DNA of 64,000 nucleotides, taken from positions 309,510-373,509 of the forward strand of contig CBDBVB010000030.1 in the NCBI GenBank assembly GCA_965212545.1. The letters are read 5' to 3'. Below, one piece after another: positions 36,501-45,840 of this stretch (position 1 is the first letter of the stretch; each line of letters begins with the position of its first letter). Under the pieces are notes generated by a model. The model saw nothing but the letters and a program-made list of their open reading frames with translations. It was not told the DNA's origin and searched no databases. The position numbers and the translations under genes were made by a program. The stretch comes from JABDIP01 sp965212545 (GTDB taxonomy: Bacteria; Pseudomonadota; Alphaproteobacteria; DSM-16000; Inquilinaceae).

Positions 36501-37723
36501 CGCATCTCGCATTCTCCGGCGATGGGGAGGAACTTGTCAGCTCCGGTACCGATGGGACAGTCCGTGTCTGGTCGGTGGCGCCGGCGGCCACTCTTGCGAT
36601 AGACAATCCCCATGGTGAAATCATAGAGAGATTCGCGGCGCCGAACGGCGCGGCGGTCACGTTGCGGAGCACGGGCTCGTCAAGGGACGCCCTGAACCCG
36701 GACGCCATCGCCTTTAGCCCGGACGGTCGCCTGATTGCGACCGGTGGGGGCGGTCGCGGCGGCGATGTCTACATCTGGGAAGCTGCGACAGGTGCGCATC
36801 GAGCGACGCTGAAAGGAACTAAAGAATGGATTCACAGCGTCGAATTCTCAGCCGACGGCGCGACTCTCCTGACCGCGGGCGAAGATGGACGGATCGTTCT
36901 CTGGGACGTCGAGACATGGCAATCCACCGCTCATCTTGGAGGAGAAGAAATCCCAGACTACGGATGGATCTTTCCTTGGGAGGCCGTTTTCTCCCCCGAC
37001 AGTGGCGAAATCCTGTCCGCCACCGAGGACGGTGAAATCGTGCTATGGGGTCGGGACGGATTGCCCGGACAGGTATCCGAACCTGCTCAAATTCTGGTCG
37101 ACCAATACGACAGTCTGGAGATACACGGCGTCGGTTACCTTGGAGCGCGCGCCATCGCCGTGCTACGGGGCGATAATCAGGATGACCGGATCATCCTCTG
37201 GGGCGTCCGCGCCGAGCGGCCGATTTATCAGGATTCAGTGCCCGATCTAACATTTGCTACGGCGATCCAGGGCGATCTTCTTGCTCTTGGCCACCAAGAC
37301 GGCTCGATTAGTCTGCTCAGACCGACTGGTGAGTTGCTCGAGGACAGGATCGAAATCAGAGACGAGGGCCGATTGGCCGGTCACCCCGGCAGCCAGATCG
37401 AAGCGCTGGCAATTTCGGCAGACCGGCGTCGTCTTGCCTCAACCGCCAATGATGGGCGTGTGAAGCTCTGGGATTTGGAGCGCATGGTCGAGGTCGGCGA
37501 ACTCGCCGGTCCCGGCACCCCGGGAAACGTGGTCGCGTTGTCGGCGGACGGGTCGATGACTGCAGCCGGGTTCCGCTGGGCCGGGCAAGCCGGTGATCCG
37601 GACCGGTTGATGATTTGGCACACGCCCATCGGGCGCGACGCTCTTGTTGAGGAAGCGGAGACGCGGAGGGTGCGCGATCTCACGGCGACGGAACGGCTCC
37701 GCTTCTACGTTGATCTTGAGTGA
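33566..37723 (+). CDS. STAND NTPase with transmembrane segment and WD40 repeats
   Basis: A 1385-residue signalling ATPase of the nSTAND1 type. After a short beta-like tag (residues 16-33) and the entry motif NPFKGLDAFDESDAERFYGR (66-85), the Walker A loop is GPSGSGKS (114-121). Walker B is LVILVDQFEE (212-221). Further motifs are LTMRSDFLG and a winged-helix-like region ending EVTHEAIFDHWTRLDGWL. A single membrane helix (LGGVAATLLAIVAGGFSWYA, 531-550) precedes WD40-type repeats to the C-terminus (for example LVSSGTDGTVRVWSV, LLTAGEDGRIVLWDVE, LASTANDGRVKLWDLE). No separate effector domain is seen. The frame is intact over 4.2 kb and G+C is like the host. Role inferred: sensing of invader or damage signals by the WD40 part. 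Confidence 0.88.
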   Translation: MPAASGGNPGAAADLDNISAGRDVRVTHINVYVADSAAAGRVVAQSDDGGLTVDGVAIAAPADDQNPFKGLDAFDESDAERFYGRSAITGRLVEALDRLTAEGADAPRLLPILGPSGSGKSSVARAGLIPALVHQPLAGLPGPRVVYLTPRANPLAELALVLARVEPGERHPATVSAEFEQLLRQPDPDGSGRLTGLRRIAGSLAHGPERPLVILVDQFEELFVLTASDDDRRLFIDGLLEAVSDQGGRVSAILTMRSDFLGSTMSHRRLNALIASHSVIVPTMTENELRQTIEMPAEAAGRPLPPGVVDRLVAETEDRAGALPLLQFALSRIWEGMVAGQEAGQVLRDIGGVGGALAGRAEALFQELDPADRAVAKRAFLATISLGEGARDTRRRARLAEIVPADADPAAVKDVVAGFARKHERLMTIAGTGDEITIEVTHEAIFDHWTRLDGWLAQEREDLRFQRRLTDAVTSWESSHPPRPSGGLWRHPALDGLIEYHAAHKSEMTALQLEFFVASRRHDRWSRMFRLGGVAATLLAIVAGGFSWYAWEKSAEATQAAIRTERIQSTFLADLARQQTTAGDATLGVLLASAALSEEREVVPAAEAALLESLAEMREILAIETDLPVSSVGLGANGRYALIVRSVESPTAAPRSPVIVVDTEKGEEVPLPAAVQTGRFAALHPMEPVIAVEIDGKITLYGLENGNLETVIGEDLGQSQFQIVFSPDGHQLAAVSRLLVQVWELEGRQSIGALDLPPMTTWDPELTFADDRLLVSQGYATTVADRPTLDTPYRNHARGLEGGALSPDGTILVELWSRPIFHLLGGAAEEPERMQMRWSGTDDELGSQLPPEFQYIRKIAFAPSGSALIASGQDGISHWYPLDFVSEANGRISVEIDSPIVLSPDPDLVRRAVDERNVPNSEIRDAARNATTPFAISPGGRHLAIGGFYGQIALWALRAGGPPHRLAALSAHGPGSAITHLAFSGDGEELVSSGTDGTVRVWSVAPAATLAIDNPHGEIIERFAAPNGAAVTLRSTGSSRDALNPDAIAFSPDGRLIATGGGGRGGDVYIWEAATGAHRATLKGTKEWIHSVEFSADGATLLTAGEDGRIVLWDVETWQSTAHLGGEEIPDYGWIFPWEAVFSPDSGEILSATEDGEIVLWGRDGLPGQVSEPAQILVDQYDSLEIHGVGYLGARAIAVLRGDNQDDRIILWGVRAERPIYQDSVPDLTFATAIQGDLLALGHQDGSISLLRPTGELLEDRIEIRDEGRLAGHPGSQIEALAISADRRRLASTANDGRVKLWDLERMVEVGELAGPGTPGNVVALSADGSMTAAGFRWAGQAGDPDRLMIWHTPIGRDALVEEAETRRVRDLTATERLRFYVDLE

Positions 37724-37861
37724 ACGAATAGCGGCGCGCCCGATAGCCAGGGTCCGGCCTTCGCATTGCCTTGGCGTGCTCCCGGTTGAGACTGTATCCG
37801 TACCCCGCTCGCGCGGCAACGACCGGCGGCGCCTTCCGAACTGACCGACAGGGGCATTGCG

Positions 37862-39139
37862 ATGACCGCCATCATCGATATCCATGGCCGCGAGATCTTG
37901 GACAGCCGCGGCAATCCGACCGTCGAGGTCGACGTCACGCTGGAGACCGGGGCCAGTGGCCGGGCCGCGGTGCCGTCCGGCGCCTCCACCGGTGTCCATG
38001 AGGCGGTTGAGCTGCGGGATGGCGACAAGAAGCGCTATCTGGGCAAGGGCGTGACCCAGGCGGTCGACGCGGTCAACGGCGAGTTGTTCGACGCCCTCTC
38101 GGGCATGGAGGCCGAGGAGCAGGTAGTCCTGGACCAGACCATGATCGAACTCGACGGAACCGAGAACAAGGGTCGGCTGGGCGCCAACGCCATCCTCGGG
38201 GTCAGCCTTGCGGTCGCCAAGGCGGCCGCCGACGAGGCCGGGCTGCCGCTCTACCGCTATGTCGGCGGCAGCTTCGCGCGCGACCTGCCGGTGCCGATGA
38301 TGAACATCATCAATGGCGGCGCCCATGCCGACAACCCGATCGACATCCAGGAATTCATGATCATGCCGGTCGCCGCCGAGACCGTTTCGGAGGCGGTGCG
38401 CATGGGCGCCGAGGTGTTTCACGCCCTGAAGAAGAAGCTGAGCGATGCCGGCCACGGCACCAATGTCGGCGACGAAGGCGGCTTCGCGCCCAACCTGTCG
38501 TCGACCGACGAGGCGCTCGGCTTCGTCATGAAGGCGATCGAGGCGGCCGGCTACAGCCCCGGCGACGAGGTCGTGCTGGCGCTGGACTCAGCGTCCTCCG
38601 AATTCTTTAAGAACGGAAAATACGTGCTGGAGGGCGAAGGCAAGACGCTCGATGCCGCCGGCATGGTCGACTATTACGCCGCGCTGGTGGGCCGCTACCC
38701 GATCGTCTCGGTCGAGGACGGCATGGCCGAGGATGATTGGGAGGGCTGGAAGGCCCTGACCGACGCCATCGGCGACCGCATCCAGCTGGTCGGCGACGAT
38801 CTGTTCGTCACCAACCCGGTCCGGCTGGGCGACGGCATCGACCAGGGCGTGGCCAACTCGATCCTGGTCAAGGTCAACCAGATCGGCACCCTGACCGAGA
38901 CCCTGCAGGCGGTGGAGATGGCGCACAAGGCGAACTACACCGCCGTCATGTCGCACCGCTCCGGCGAGACCGAGGACAACACCATCGCCGATCTGGCGGT
39001 CGCCACCAATTGCGGGCAGATCAAGACCGGCTCGCTCAGCCGCTCCGACCGCATGGCCAAATACAACCAGCTGATCCGCATCGAGGAAGACCTCGGCCGC
39101 GCCGCGCGCTTCGCCGGCAAGGATGTGCTGCGCAGCTAG
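37862..39139 (+). CDS. eno: Enolase
   Basis: Glycolytic enzyme converting 2-phosphoglycerate to phosphoenolpyruvate. The 425 residues match the family. Visible features are MTAIIDIHGREILDSRGNPT, the mobile loop SGASTGVHEAVELRDGD, and metal ligands in the ALDSASSEFF, VEDGMAEDDWEG and VGDDLFVTNP segments. Catalytic lysine lies in ILVKVNQIGTLTE and MSHRSGETEDNTIADLAV is near the end. In relatives eno follows kdsA; here about 10 kb of accessory genes lie between. Confidence 0.97.
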   Translation: MTAIIDIHGREILDSRGNPTVEVDVTLETGASGRAAVPSGASTGVHEAVELRDGDKKRYLGKGVTQAVDAVNGELFDALSGMEAEEQVVLDQTMIELDGTENKGRLGANAILGVSLAVAKAAADEAGLPLYRYVGGSFARDLPVPMMNIINGGAHADNPIDIQEFMIMPVAAETVSEAVRMGAEVFHALKKKLSDAGHGTNVGDEGGFAPNLSSTDEALGFVMKAIEAAGYSPGDEVVLALDSASSEFFKNGKYVLEGEGKTLDAAGMVDYYAALVGRYPIVSVEDGMAEDDWEGWKALTDAIGDRIQLVGDDLFVTNPVRLGDGIDQGVANSILVKVNQIGTLTETLQAVEMAHKANYTAVMSHRSGETEDNTIADLAVATNCGQIKTGSLSRSDRMAKYNQLIRIEEDLGRAARFAGKDVLRS

Positions 39140-39185
39140 CGGCGAGCAGCCGGGGATCAAGGACCGTTTGGCGCTGGATCATCCG

Positions 39186-39727
39186 ATGACCGGTGTCGTC
39201 ACCGCGGTGAGCGCCAGCGCCACCCACACCATGAGCAAGCCGAACGCCGAGGCGATCCGGGTTGTGGCCGGGCAGGGCGTCGAGGGCGACGCTCATGCGG
39301 GTGAGACCGTCAAGCATCGATCGAGAGTGGCGCGCGACCCGACCCAGCCAAACCTGCGTCAGGTCCATCTGATCCATGCCGAACTGCACGATGAATTGGA
39401 CCGTCGGGGCTTCGACGTCGCGCCGGGCAGATGGGCGAGAACGTCACCACCCGCGGGATCGACCTGCTCGCCCTGCCGACTGGAACGCGGCTTCAATTGG
39501 GAGATACCGCCCTGATAGAGGTGACCGGCCTGCGCAACCCCTGTTACCAGTTGAATGGCATTCAGAAGGGCCTGATGGCCGCGGTTTTGGATCGCGATGC
39601 CGACGGTCGACTGATCCGCAAGGCGGGTGTCATGGCCATCGTCCTGACCGGTGGCGTGGTGCGGCAAGGCGACACGATCGCCGTGACCCTGCCGGCCAAA
39701 CCGTATCGCTTTCTGGAGAAGGTCTGA
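39186..39727 (+). CDS. MOSC domain protein (frameshifted as sequenced)
   Basis: MOSC-domain protein, a relative of the C-terminal domain of molybdenum cofactor sulfurase; small stand-alone members are thought to handle sulfur transfer. The start at 39186 reads MTGVVTAVSASATHTMSKPN and EGVEGDAHAGETVKHRSRVA. A missing base near 39427 shifts the frame. The second part reads MGENVTTRGIDLLALPTGTR, then IEVTGLRNPCYQLNGIQKGL with the conserved Cys, ending at 39727. Joined length is about 180 residues. It is 46 bp after eno and may be co-transcribed. Confidence 0.85.
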
Positions 39728-39763
39728 CATGCTCGTGCGGGCTTGCGGGTAGGGGACGACACC

Positions 39764-39994
39764 ATGCATCCGAGATTCGCACCGATCCTCTTCGGTTTCC
39801 TGCTCTCCGGCCTGATGTCGCTGGTCGTCTCGGGCATAGCGACGGTGCGGGCCCTGGGGCTGGTCGACGGATTCCCCGCGCTGTGGATGTCGTCTTGGAT
39901 GTCGTCCTGGCTGGTTGCGTTCCCGACGGTCCTGGTGGTCGCGCCCCTCGTTCGGCGAATGGTCACCCGTCTCGTCCGCGAAACCGAGCTATGA
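39764..39994 (+). CDS. Small membrane protein, DUF2798 family
   Basis: A 76-residue protein with two hydrophobic segments (ILFGFLLSGLMSLVVSGIAT and SWMSSWLVAFPTVLVVAPLV) matching the DUF2798 pattern, including an initial PRFAPILFGFLLSGLMS stretch and a closing RRMVTRLV. Function unknown. The start at 39764 (MHPRF) is chosen over 39743 because the family begins there and GGGG precedes it. The 221 bp that follow to ftsB are AT-richer and probably hold the ftsB promoter. Confidence 0.8.
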   Translation: MHPRFAPILFGFLLSGLMSLVVSGIATVRALGLVDGFPALWMSSWMSSWLVAFPTVLVVAPLVRRMVTRLVRETEL

Positions 39995-40215
39995 CATTCA
40001 TTGCCGGGTGCGGGCTTCATCGGGTTTTCTGGTCATCATCCGGTGCCACACTGTCCGCGACGCCGTGCAAACCCGACCGGTCAGGATTTATGTGGGATTG
40101 ACACCCCCGAAAAAGATGAATCCGATCAATCGCTTAATCGATATCCAGTCTAACGCTTTGACTCCGCTGTATTTTATCCATTGACGCAAGCGAATCGACG
40201 TGATTCGATTCGGCC

Positions 40216-40572
40216 ATGTCGATGCTGTTTCGTCTCAAACGTGTCCTGCGTCCGGCCCTGGTGCCGGCGATCGGCGCCTGCCTGGTCGGCTATTTCGCCT
40301 ATCACGCGGTGCAGGGCGATCACGGTATCCTGGCGCGAACCCATCTGCGCGCCGAACTGGTCCAGGCGGACGCGACCCTTGCCGAGTTGCGTCATGAGCG
40401 TGAAATCCTGGAATACCGCGCAGGCTTGCTGAGCCCCGAACGCATCGACCCGGACCTCTTGGAAGAGCGCGTTCGGGTAATGCTGAACTACGCCCATCCG
40501 GATGAGGTGATCTACTTCTACCCGGATGACCCGGTGCGCCCGGACGCCGACAGCGCAAGGCCGGCGCAATGA
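40216..40572 (+). CDS. ftsB: Septum formation initiator FtsB/DivIC family
   Basis: Cell-division protein of the FtsB/DivIC family, which with FtsL and FtsQ forms the divisome bridge in the periplasm. The 118 residues have an N-terminal anchor (ALVPAIGACLVGYFAYHAV, about 14-32) followed by a coiled-coil-like stretch (LRAELVQADATLAELRHERE). The LSPERIDPDLLEERVRVMLN segment is typical of alphaproteobacterial members. Location between eno and pdhA supports the call. Confidence 0.9.
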   Translation: MSMLFRLKRVLRPALVPAIGACLVGYFAYHAVQGDHGILARTHLRAELVQADATLAELRHEREILEYRAGLLSPERIDPDLLEERVRVMLNYAHPDEVIYFYPDDPVRPDADSARPAQ

Positions 40573-40621
40573 GCCGGGATGTGGGCGCCGCACCCGCGCT
40601 CCATCCAAACTGACCCGCGGA

Positions 40622-41794
40622 ATGGCCGAAGCGCCTACCCTGTCGTCCCGCGAGGGGCGACGCGTCATGGCTGCCATCGCGGTGGTGTTCATGGCCAGCG
40701 GCGGCGCCCTGGCAAGCTGGTTGCCACGCATTCCGGAAACCCGCGCCAAGCTGGGCCTCAGTTATGACGAGCTGGGCCTGGCGCTGTTCGGCGCCGGCGG
40801 CGGGGCGATGCTGTTCATGCCGATCACCGGCTGGCTGATCGGACGCTACGGCAGCTACGGGATCACCAGGGTCACCGCGGTCGGAATGGCGGCGAGCCTG
40901 CCGCTGGTGGTGTTCGCACCGAGCTGGCTTGCCTTGACTGCCGCGCTGGTCCTGTTCGGAGCGTTCACCGGGTCGCTCGACGTGGCGATGAATGCCCAGG
41001 CGGCCTATGGCGAGGGACGGACCGGCCGGCGGTTCCTGTCCTTCATGCACGGCATGTGGAGCGTCGGCACGGTGGCGGCGGCGGGCACGGCCACACTCGC
41101 CGTCAAGGCCGGCCTTTCGCTCACGGTCCACATCACCCTGGTCGGAGTTCTGCTGGTCATTGCCGTTGCGGTGGCGGGGTTCTTTCTGCTGCCCGACAGG
41201 GTGGGCAAGGCCGAGAAGGTCGCGACGCCTTTCGCGCTGCCGACGGGCGCGATCTGGTGGCTGGGGATCATTGCCTTCTGCGCCTTGCTGAGCGAGGGCA
41301 CGATCTATGACTGGAGTGCGGTGTTCCTGCGCGACGCGCTGGCCGCCGCGGAGGACACCGCCACCCTCGGCTTTGCCGCGTTCACCGTGACCATGACGCT
41401 GGGGCGGCTGGCCGGCGATCAGGCGGTCGACCGGTTCGGCGCGGTCGGCGTGCTGCGTGTCTGTGGCGTGCTCGCCTTGATCGGGATCGCCCTGGTCCTC
41501 TCGGTCACGAGCCCGGCGCTGGCGATTCCCGGCTTCGCGCTCTGCGGCATCGGCATCTCGACGGTCTTTCCGATCGTGGTTCGGGCCGCGGCGCGCAGCC
41601 GTGACATGGCCCCAGGCGCAGCCATCGCCGCTGTATCGACTGCGGGCTATACCGCCTTCCTGGCCGGACCCCCGGTCATCGGCATGATCTCCCAGGCGAC
41701 CGGCCTGCGCTGGGGTATGGCGATCGTCGTGGTCCTGACCCTGACGATCTCGCTGCTGGCGTCGCATGGCCGGTCCGCCGACCGGGACGCTTAG
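40622..41794 (+). CDS. Major facilitator superfamily transporter
   Basis: A 390-residue MFS protein with about twelve hydrophobic segments. The loop GWLIGRYGSYGITRVTAVGM after helix 2, the DVAMNAQAAYGEGRTGRRFL stretch and the SFMHGMWSVGTVAAAG helix are typical of the YbjJ/FucP-like group. Substrate unknown. The start at 40622 (MAEAPTLSSREGRRVM) is preferred over the longer open frame. It is inserted between ftsB and pdhA, which are normally close neighbours. Confidence 0.85.
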   Translation: MAEAPTLSSREGRRVMAAIAVVFMASGGALASWLPRIPETRAKLGLSYDELGLALFGAGGGAMLFMPITGWLIGRYGSYGITRVTAVGMAASLPLVVFAPSWLALTAALVLFGAFTGSLDVAMNAQAAYGEGRTGRRFLSFMHGMWSVGTVAAAGTATLAVKAGLSLTVHITLVGVLLVIAVAVAGFFLLPDRVGKAEKVATPFALPTGAIWWLGIIAFCALLSEGTIYDWSAVFLRDALAAAEDTATLGFAAFTVTMTLGRLAGDQAVDRFGAVGVLRVCGVLALIGIALVLSVTSPALAIPGFALCGIGISTVFPIVVRAAARSRDMAPGAAIAAVSTAGYTAFLAGPPVIGMISQATGLRWGMAIVVVLTLTISLLASHGRSADRDA

Positions 41795-41925
41795 GGTCGC
41801 ATCGAAATCCGCCCACCGGGGCCCTCTTGCAAAATTGGTATGACCACTTTACTAAGAAGGGTCGGCGGCGCCAGGGGCTTCAACCCCGGCAGGTGGCCGG
41901 CTTCCACGCCATTCGGGAGGGCCCC

Positions 41926-42969
41926 TTGGCCACGACGAAACAGCCCCGCGGCAGGGCGAAATCCGCGAAATCCAATGGTGCCGGCGCAGCGGATCAGCCC
42001 AAGGCGTCGACCGAAGAGCTGCTGGACCATTACCGACAGATGCTGCTGATCCGGCGCTTCGAGGAGAAGGCGGGGCAGCTCTACGGCATGGGTCTGATCG
42101 GCGGATTCTGCCACCTGTATATCGGCCAGGAGGCGGTGGTCGTCGGCATGCAGGCGGCGCACCAACCGCAGGACAGCGTCATCACCGGCTATCGCGACCA
42201 CGGACATATGCTGGCCACCGGCATGGAGGCGCGCGGCGTCATGGCCGAACTGACCGGACGGCGCGGCGGCTATTCCCGGGGCAAGGGCGGCTCGATGCAC
42301 ATGTTCAGCCGCGAGAAGGGCTTCTATGGCGGCCACGGCATCGTCGGCGGCCAGGTGTCGCTCGGCAACGGCCTGGCCTTCGCCCACAAATACAAGAAGG
42401 ACAACGGCATCGCCGCGATCTACATGGGCGACGGCGCGGTCAACCAGGGCCAGGTCTATGAGAGCTTCAACATGGCCGCGCTGTGGAAGCTGCCGGCGGT
42501 GTTCGTGATCGAGAACAATCGCTACGGCATGGGCACATCCGTGCACCGGGCCTCGGCCGATCCGGAGCTGTACAAGCGTGGCTCGGCCTACGGGATTCCC
42601 GGCATGCAGGTCGATGGCATGAACGTGCTGAGGGTCAAGGAAGCGGCGCTGATGGCGCAGGATCACGCGCGCTCGGGCAAGGGTCCGTACATCCTTGAGA
42701 TGATGACCTACCGCTATCGCGGACACTCCATGTCGGACCCGGCCAAGTATCGCAGCCGCGAGGAGGTCGCCGAGGTTCGCGAGCGCCAGGATCCGATCGA
42801 CTATGTGAAGAACCGCCTGCTCGAGTCCAAGGGCGCGAGCGAGGACGATCTGAAGGCCATCGACAAGGAAATCCGCGGCATCGTGAACGATTCCGCCGAA
42901 TTCGCCCAGCAGAGCCCGGAACCCGATCCGGCCGAACTGTGGACGGATGTCCTGGTGACGGCGGCTTGA
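41926..42969 (+). CDS. pdhA: Pyruvate dehydrogenase E1 component, alpha subunit
   Basis: Thiamine-diphosphate-dependent decarboxylase subunit of the pyruvate dehydrogenase complex. The thiamine motif GDGAVNQGQVYESFNMAALW is present, with IGGFCHLYIGQEAVVVG, the RGKGGSMHMF loop and the phosphorylation-loop-like YRYRGHSMSDPAKYRSREEV. The start is taken as TTG at 41926, 5 bases after GGGAGG; an in-frame ATG at 41827 would add 33 residues unlike the family. Length about 347 is typical for alphaproteobacteria. First gene of pdhA-pdhB-pdhC-lpd. Confidence 0.95.
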   Translation: MATTKQPRGRAKSAKSNGAGAADQPKASTEELLDHYRQMLLIRRFEEKAGQLYGMGLIGGFCHLYIGQEAVVVGMQAAHQPQDSVITGYRDHGHMLATGMEARGVMAELTGRRGGYSRGKGGSMHMFSREKGFYGGHGIVGGQVSLGNGLAFAHKYKKDNGIAAIYMGDGAVNQGQVYESFNMAALWKLPAVFVIENNRYGMGTSVHRASADPELYKRGSAYGIPGMQVDGMNVLRVKEAALMAQDHARSGKGPYILEMMTYRYRGHSMSDPAKYRSREEVAEVRERQDPIDYVKNRLLESKGASEDDLKAIDKEIRGIVNDSAEFAQQSPEPDPAELWTDVLVTAA

Positions 42970-43031
42970 TACAGCGGAACGCGATAATCCGGCGGCGCGC
43001 CAATGCGTTGCCGGGTGCGGGAGGGTACTAG

Positions 43032-44411
43032 ATGCCGATCGAAATCTTGATGCCGGCGCTGTCGCCGACCATGACCGAGGGTACGCTTGCCAAATGGGTC
43101 AAGCGGGAGGGCGACGAAATCGCTGCCGGCGACATCATTGCCGAAATCGAGACCGACAAGGCCACCATGGAGGTCGAGGCGGTCGATGAAGGCAAGCTGG
43201 GCCGGATCCTGGTCGGCGAGGGCGAGGAGAACGTGGCGGTGAACACGCCGATCGCGGTGCTGCTGACCGACGGCGAGGATGAATCCTCGATCGGCTCGGC
43301 GGCCGCCGCACCAGCGGCCGCGGACGCGCCGGCTCCCGTCGTCGATCCTGCTCCGGCCGCGGCGCAGGCGGCGCCGGTGCTCTCGGCGCCGCCGGCCAGC
43401 GACGAGGACAAGTTTTTCGACAAGACTCAGCGCCAAACGGTCCGCGAGGCCCTGCGCGACGCCATGGCCGAAGAGATGCGCGCCGATGCCGGGGTCTACC
43501 TGATGGGCGAGGAGGTCGCCGAATACCAGGGCGCCTACAAGGTCAGCCAGGGGCTGCTGGAGGAGTTCGGGTCGGACCGGATCATCGACACGCCGATCAC
43601 CGAGCACGGCTTCGCAGGGCTCGGCGTCGGCGCCGCGATGGCCGGCTTGCGGCCGATCGTCGAATTCATGACCTTCAACTTCGCCATGCAGGCGATCGAC
43701 CAGATCGTCAACTCCGCCGCCAAGACGCTCTACATGTCGGGCGGCCAGATGGGCTGCCCGATCGTGTTCCGCGGGTCCGAACGGGGCCGCCTCGCGGGTC
43801 GGTGCGCAGCACAGCCAGGACTATGCCAGCTGGTACGCCCATTGCCCGGGCATGCATGTGGTCTGCGCCATGGTCGGCGGCGGACGCCAAGGGGCTGCTG
43901 AAATCGGCGATCCGCGACCCCAATCCGGTGATCTTCCTGGAGAACGAGATCCTCTACGGCCAGAGCTTCGACGTGCCGGAGGACCCGGATTTCACAGTGC
44001 CGATCGGCCGGGCGAAGATCGTCCGCGCCGGCGGCGACGTCACCATCGCGGCCTATTCGATCATGGTCGGCAAGGCGCTGGAGGCGGCCGAGGCCCTGGC
44101 CCAGGACGGCATCGACGCGGAGGTCATCGATCTGCGCACGATCCGGCCGCTGGACACTGCGACCATCGTGGAATCGGTGAAGAAGACCAACCGGCTGGTC
44201 AGCGGTCGAAGAGGGCTGGCCGTTCGCGGGCATCGGGTCGGAGCTGGCGGCGCTGATGATGGAGCAGGCCTTCGACCATCTCGACGCGCCGGTGATGCGC
44301 GTCTGCGCCGCCGATGTGCCGATGCCCTATGCCGCCAATCTCGAAGCGCTGACCCTGCCGCAGCCCGCCGACATCGTCGAGGCGGCGCGCAAGGCCACGT
44401 ATCCGGGCTAG
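43032..44411 (+). CDS. pdhB: Pyruvate dehydrogenase E1 component, beta subunit with lipoyl domain (three frameshifts as sequenced)
   Basis: The N-terminal lipoyl domain (MPIEILMPALSPTMTEG, lipoyl Lys in EIETDKATMEVE) and an Ala/Pro linker precede the E1-beta catalytic domain (TVREALRDAMAEEM, GVYLMGEEVAEYQGAYKVSQ). Single extra bases near 43776, 43864 and 44204 break the frame. Stitched segments read VGAQHSQDYASWYAHCPG, APWSAADAKGLLKSAIRDPN, EVIDLRTIRPLDTATIVES and then VEEGWPFAGIGSE to a stop at 44411. Total about 459 residues. The lipoyl domain on E1-beta is an alphaproteobacterial trait. The three insertions sum to zero, so the stop is in the original frame. Confidence 0.93.
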
Positions 44412-44442
44412 AGTTCCGGGCGCTCCGGGGGGGAGACAAGAG

Positions 44443-45774
44443 ATGCCGATCAAGATCCTCATGCCGGCCCTGTCGCCGACGATGACCGAGGGCACCCTGG
44501 CCAGTTGGCAGAAGAAGGAAGGCGACGAGGTCAGCGCGGGCGACATCATCGCCGAGATCGAGACCGACAAGGCGACCATGGAGGTCGAGGCGATCGACGA
44601 GGGCGTCATGGGCAAGATCCTGGTGCCGGAAGGCACCGAGGGCGTGGCCGGTCAACGAAGTCATCGCGCTGCTGCTGGAAGACGGCGAGGACGCCGCGGC
44701 GCTTGAGGCGGTATCAGCCGCCGCGCCACCGCCGGCGACCAACGGTTCCGGCGCCTCCGGCAACGGCGCGGCGGCGCCGGCAGCACCAGCGCCCGTTGCC
44801 GCTACGCCCGCGCCGGCCCCGGTCGCGACGGCATCCGGCGGCCGCGATCTTCGCCAGCCCGCTCGCCCGCAGGCTGGCCAAGTGACGCCGGCCTCGACCT
44901 GTCGCGGATCACCGGCAGCGGTCCCAACGGCCGGATCGTCAAGGCCGATGTCCTCGCCGCGCAAGGCCGGCACCGGCACAGCCGCCGCGGCACCGGCGGC
45001 CGCCGCGCCGCGACCGGCCGCTGCAGCATCGGCCGCCGGGGGCGGGCCCCGATGCCCGGCAGCTACGCCGATGCCTACGGCATTCCCTATACCGAGGCGC
45101 CCAACAGCAATGTCCGCAAGGTCATCGCGCGGCGGCTGACCGAGGCCAAGCAGACCGTCCCGCATTTCTACCTGACGGTGGATTGCCGGGATCGACGCGC
45201 TTGTTCGCCGCCCGCAAGCAGATGAACGACGCCGCGCCGGAGGGCGTGAAGCTCTCGGTCAACGACCTGATCATCAAGGCCTCCGCCCTGGCGCTGAAGA
45301 AGGTGCCGGCGGCCAACGCGTCCTGGACCGACAGTGCCATCCTGCTCTACGACCGGGTCGATGTGGCGGTCGCGGTCGCCACCGATGGCGGGCTGATCAC
45401 GCCGATCATCAGGGATACCGATGCCAAGGGCCTGGCGGAGATTTCCGCGGAGATGAAGGATCTCGCCGGGCGCGCCCGCGAGGGCAAGCTGAAGCCCGAG
45501 GAATTCCAGGGCGGCACCTTCTCCATCTCTAATCTCGGCATGTTCGGGATCAAGGATTTCAGCGCCATCATCAACCCGCCGCAGGGCTGCATCCTGGCGG
45601 TCGGCGCCGGAACCCAGCAGCCGGTGGTGCACGATGGCGAGCTGGCCGTCGCCACGGTGATGAGTTGCACCCTGTCGGTGGATCACCGGGTCGTCGACGG
45701 CGCGGTCGGCGCGGAGTTCCTGAAGGCGTTCAAGACGTATCGTCGAAGACCCGCTGTACAGCATGATGCTCTAG
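44443..45774 (+). CDS. pdhC: Dihydrolipoyl acetyltransferase (E2) of pyruvate dehydrogenase (about eight frameshifts as sequenced)
   Basis: Core acetyltransferase of the complex. It starts MPIKILMPALSPTMTEGTLA with a lipoyl domain, then an Ala/Pro linker. A peripheral-subunit-binding domain (IFASPLARRLAK, then GLDLSRITGSGPNGRIVKAD) and the catalytic domain (VIARRLTEAKQTVPHFYLTV, VNDLIIKASALALKKVPAAN, FSISNLGMFGIKDFSAIINP, SVDHRVVDGA) follow, ending YSMML at 45774. Breaks lie near 44650, 44846, 44883, 44960, 45043, 45188, 45201 and 45739. All but the one at 45043 (a G run) are single insertions. The reconstructed chain is complete, so the gene is probably functional in the organism. Confidence 0.9.
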
Positions 45775-45840
45775 ACCCGGATGTCGGGCGATTGATGACA
45801 ACGCGCACGCCAGTCGGCGAAGGTGTCGAGGAAGTAGGGC

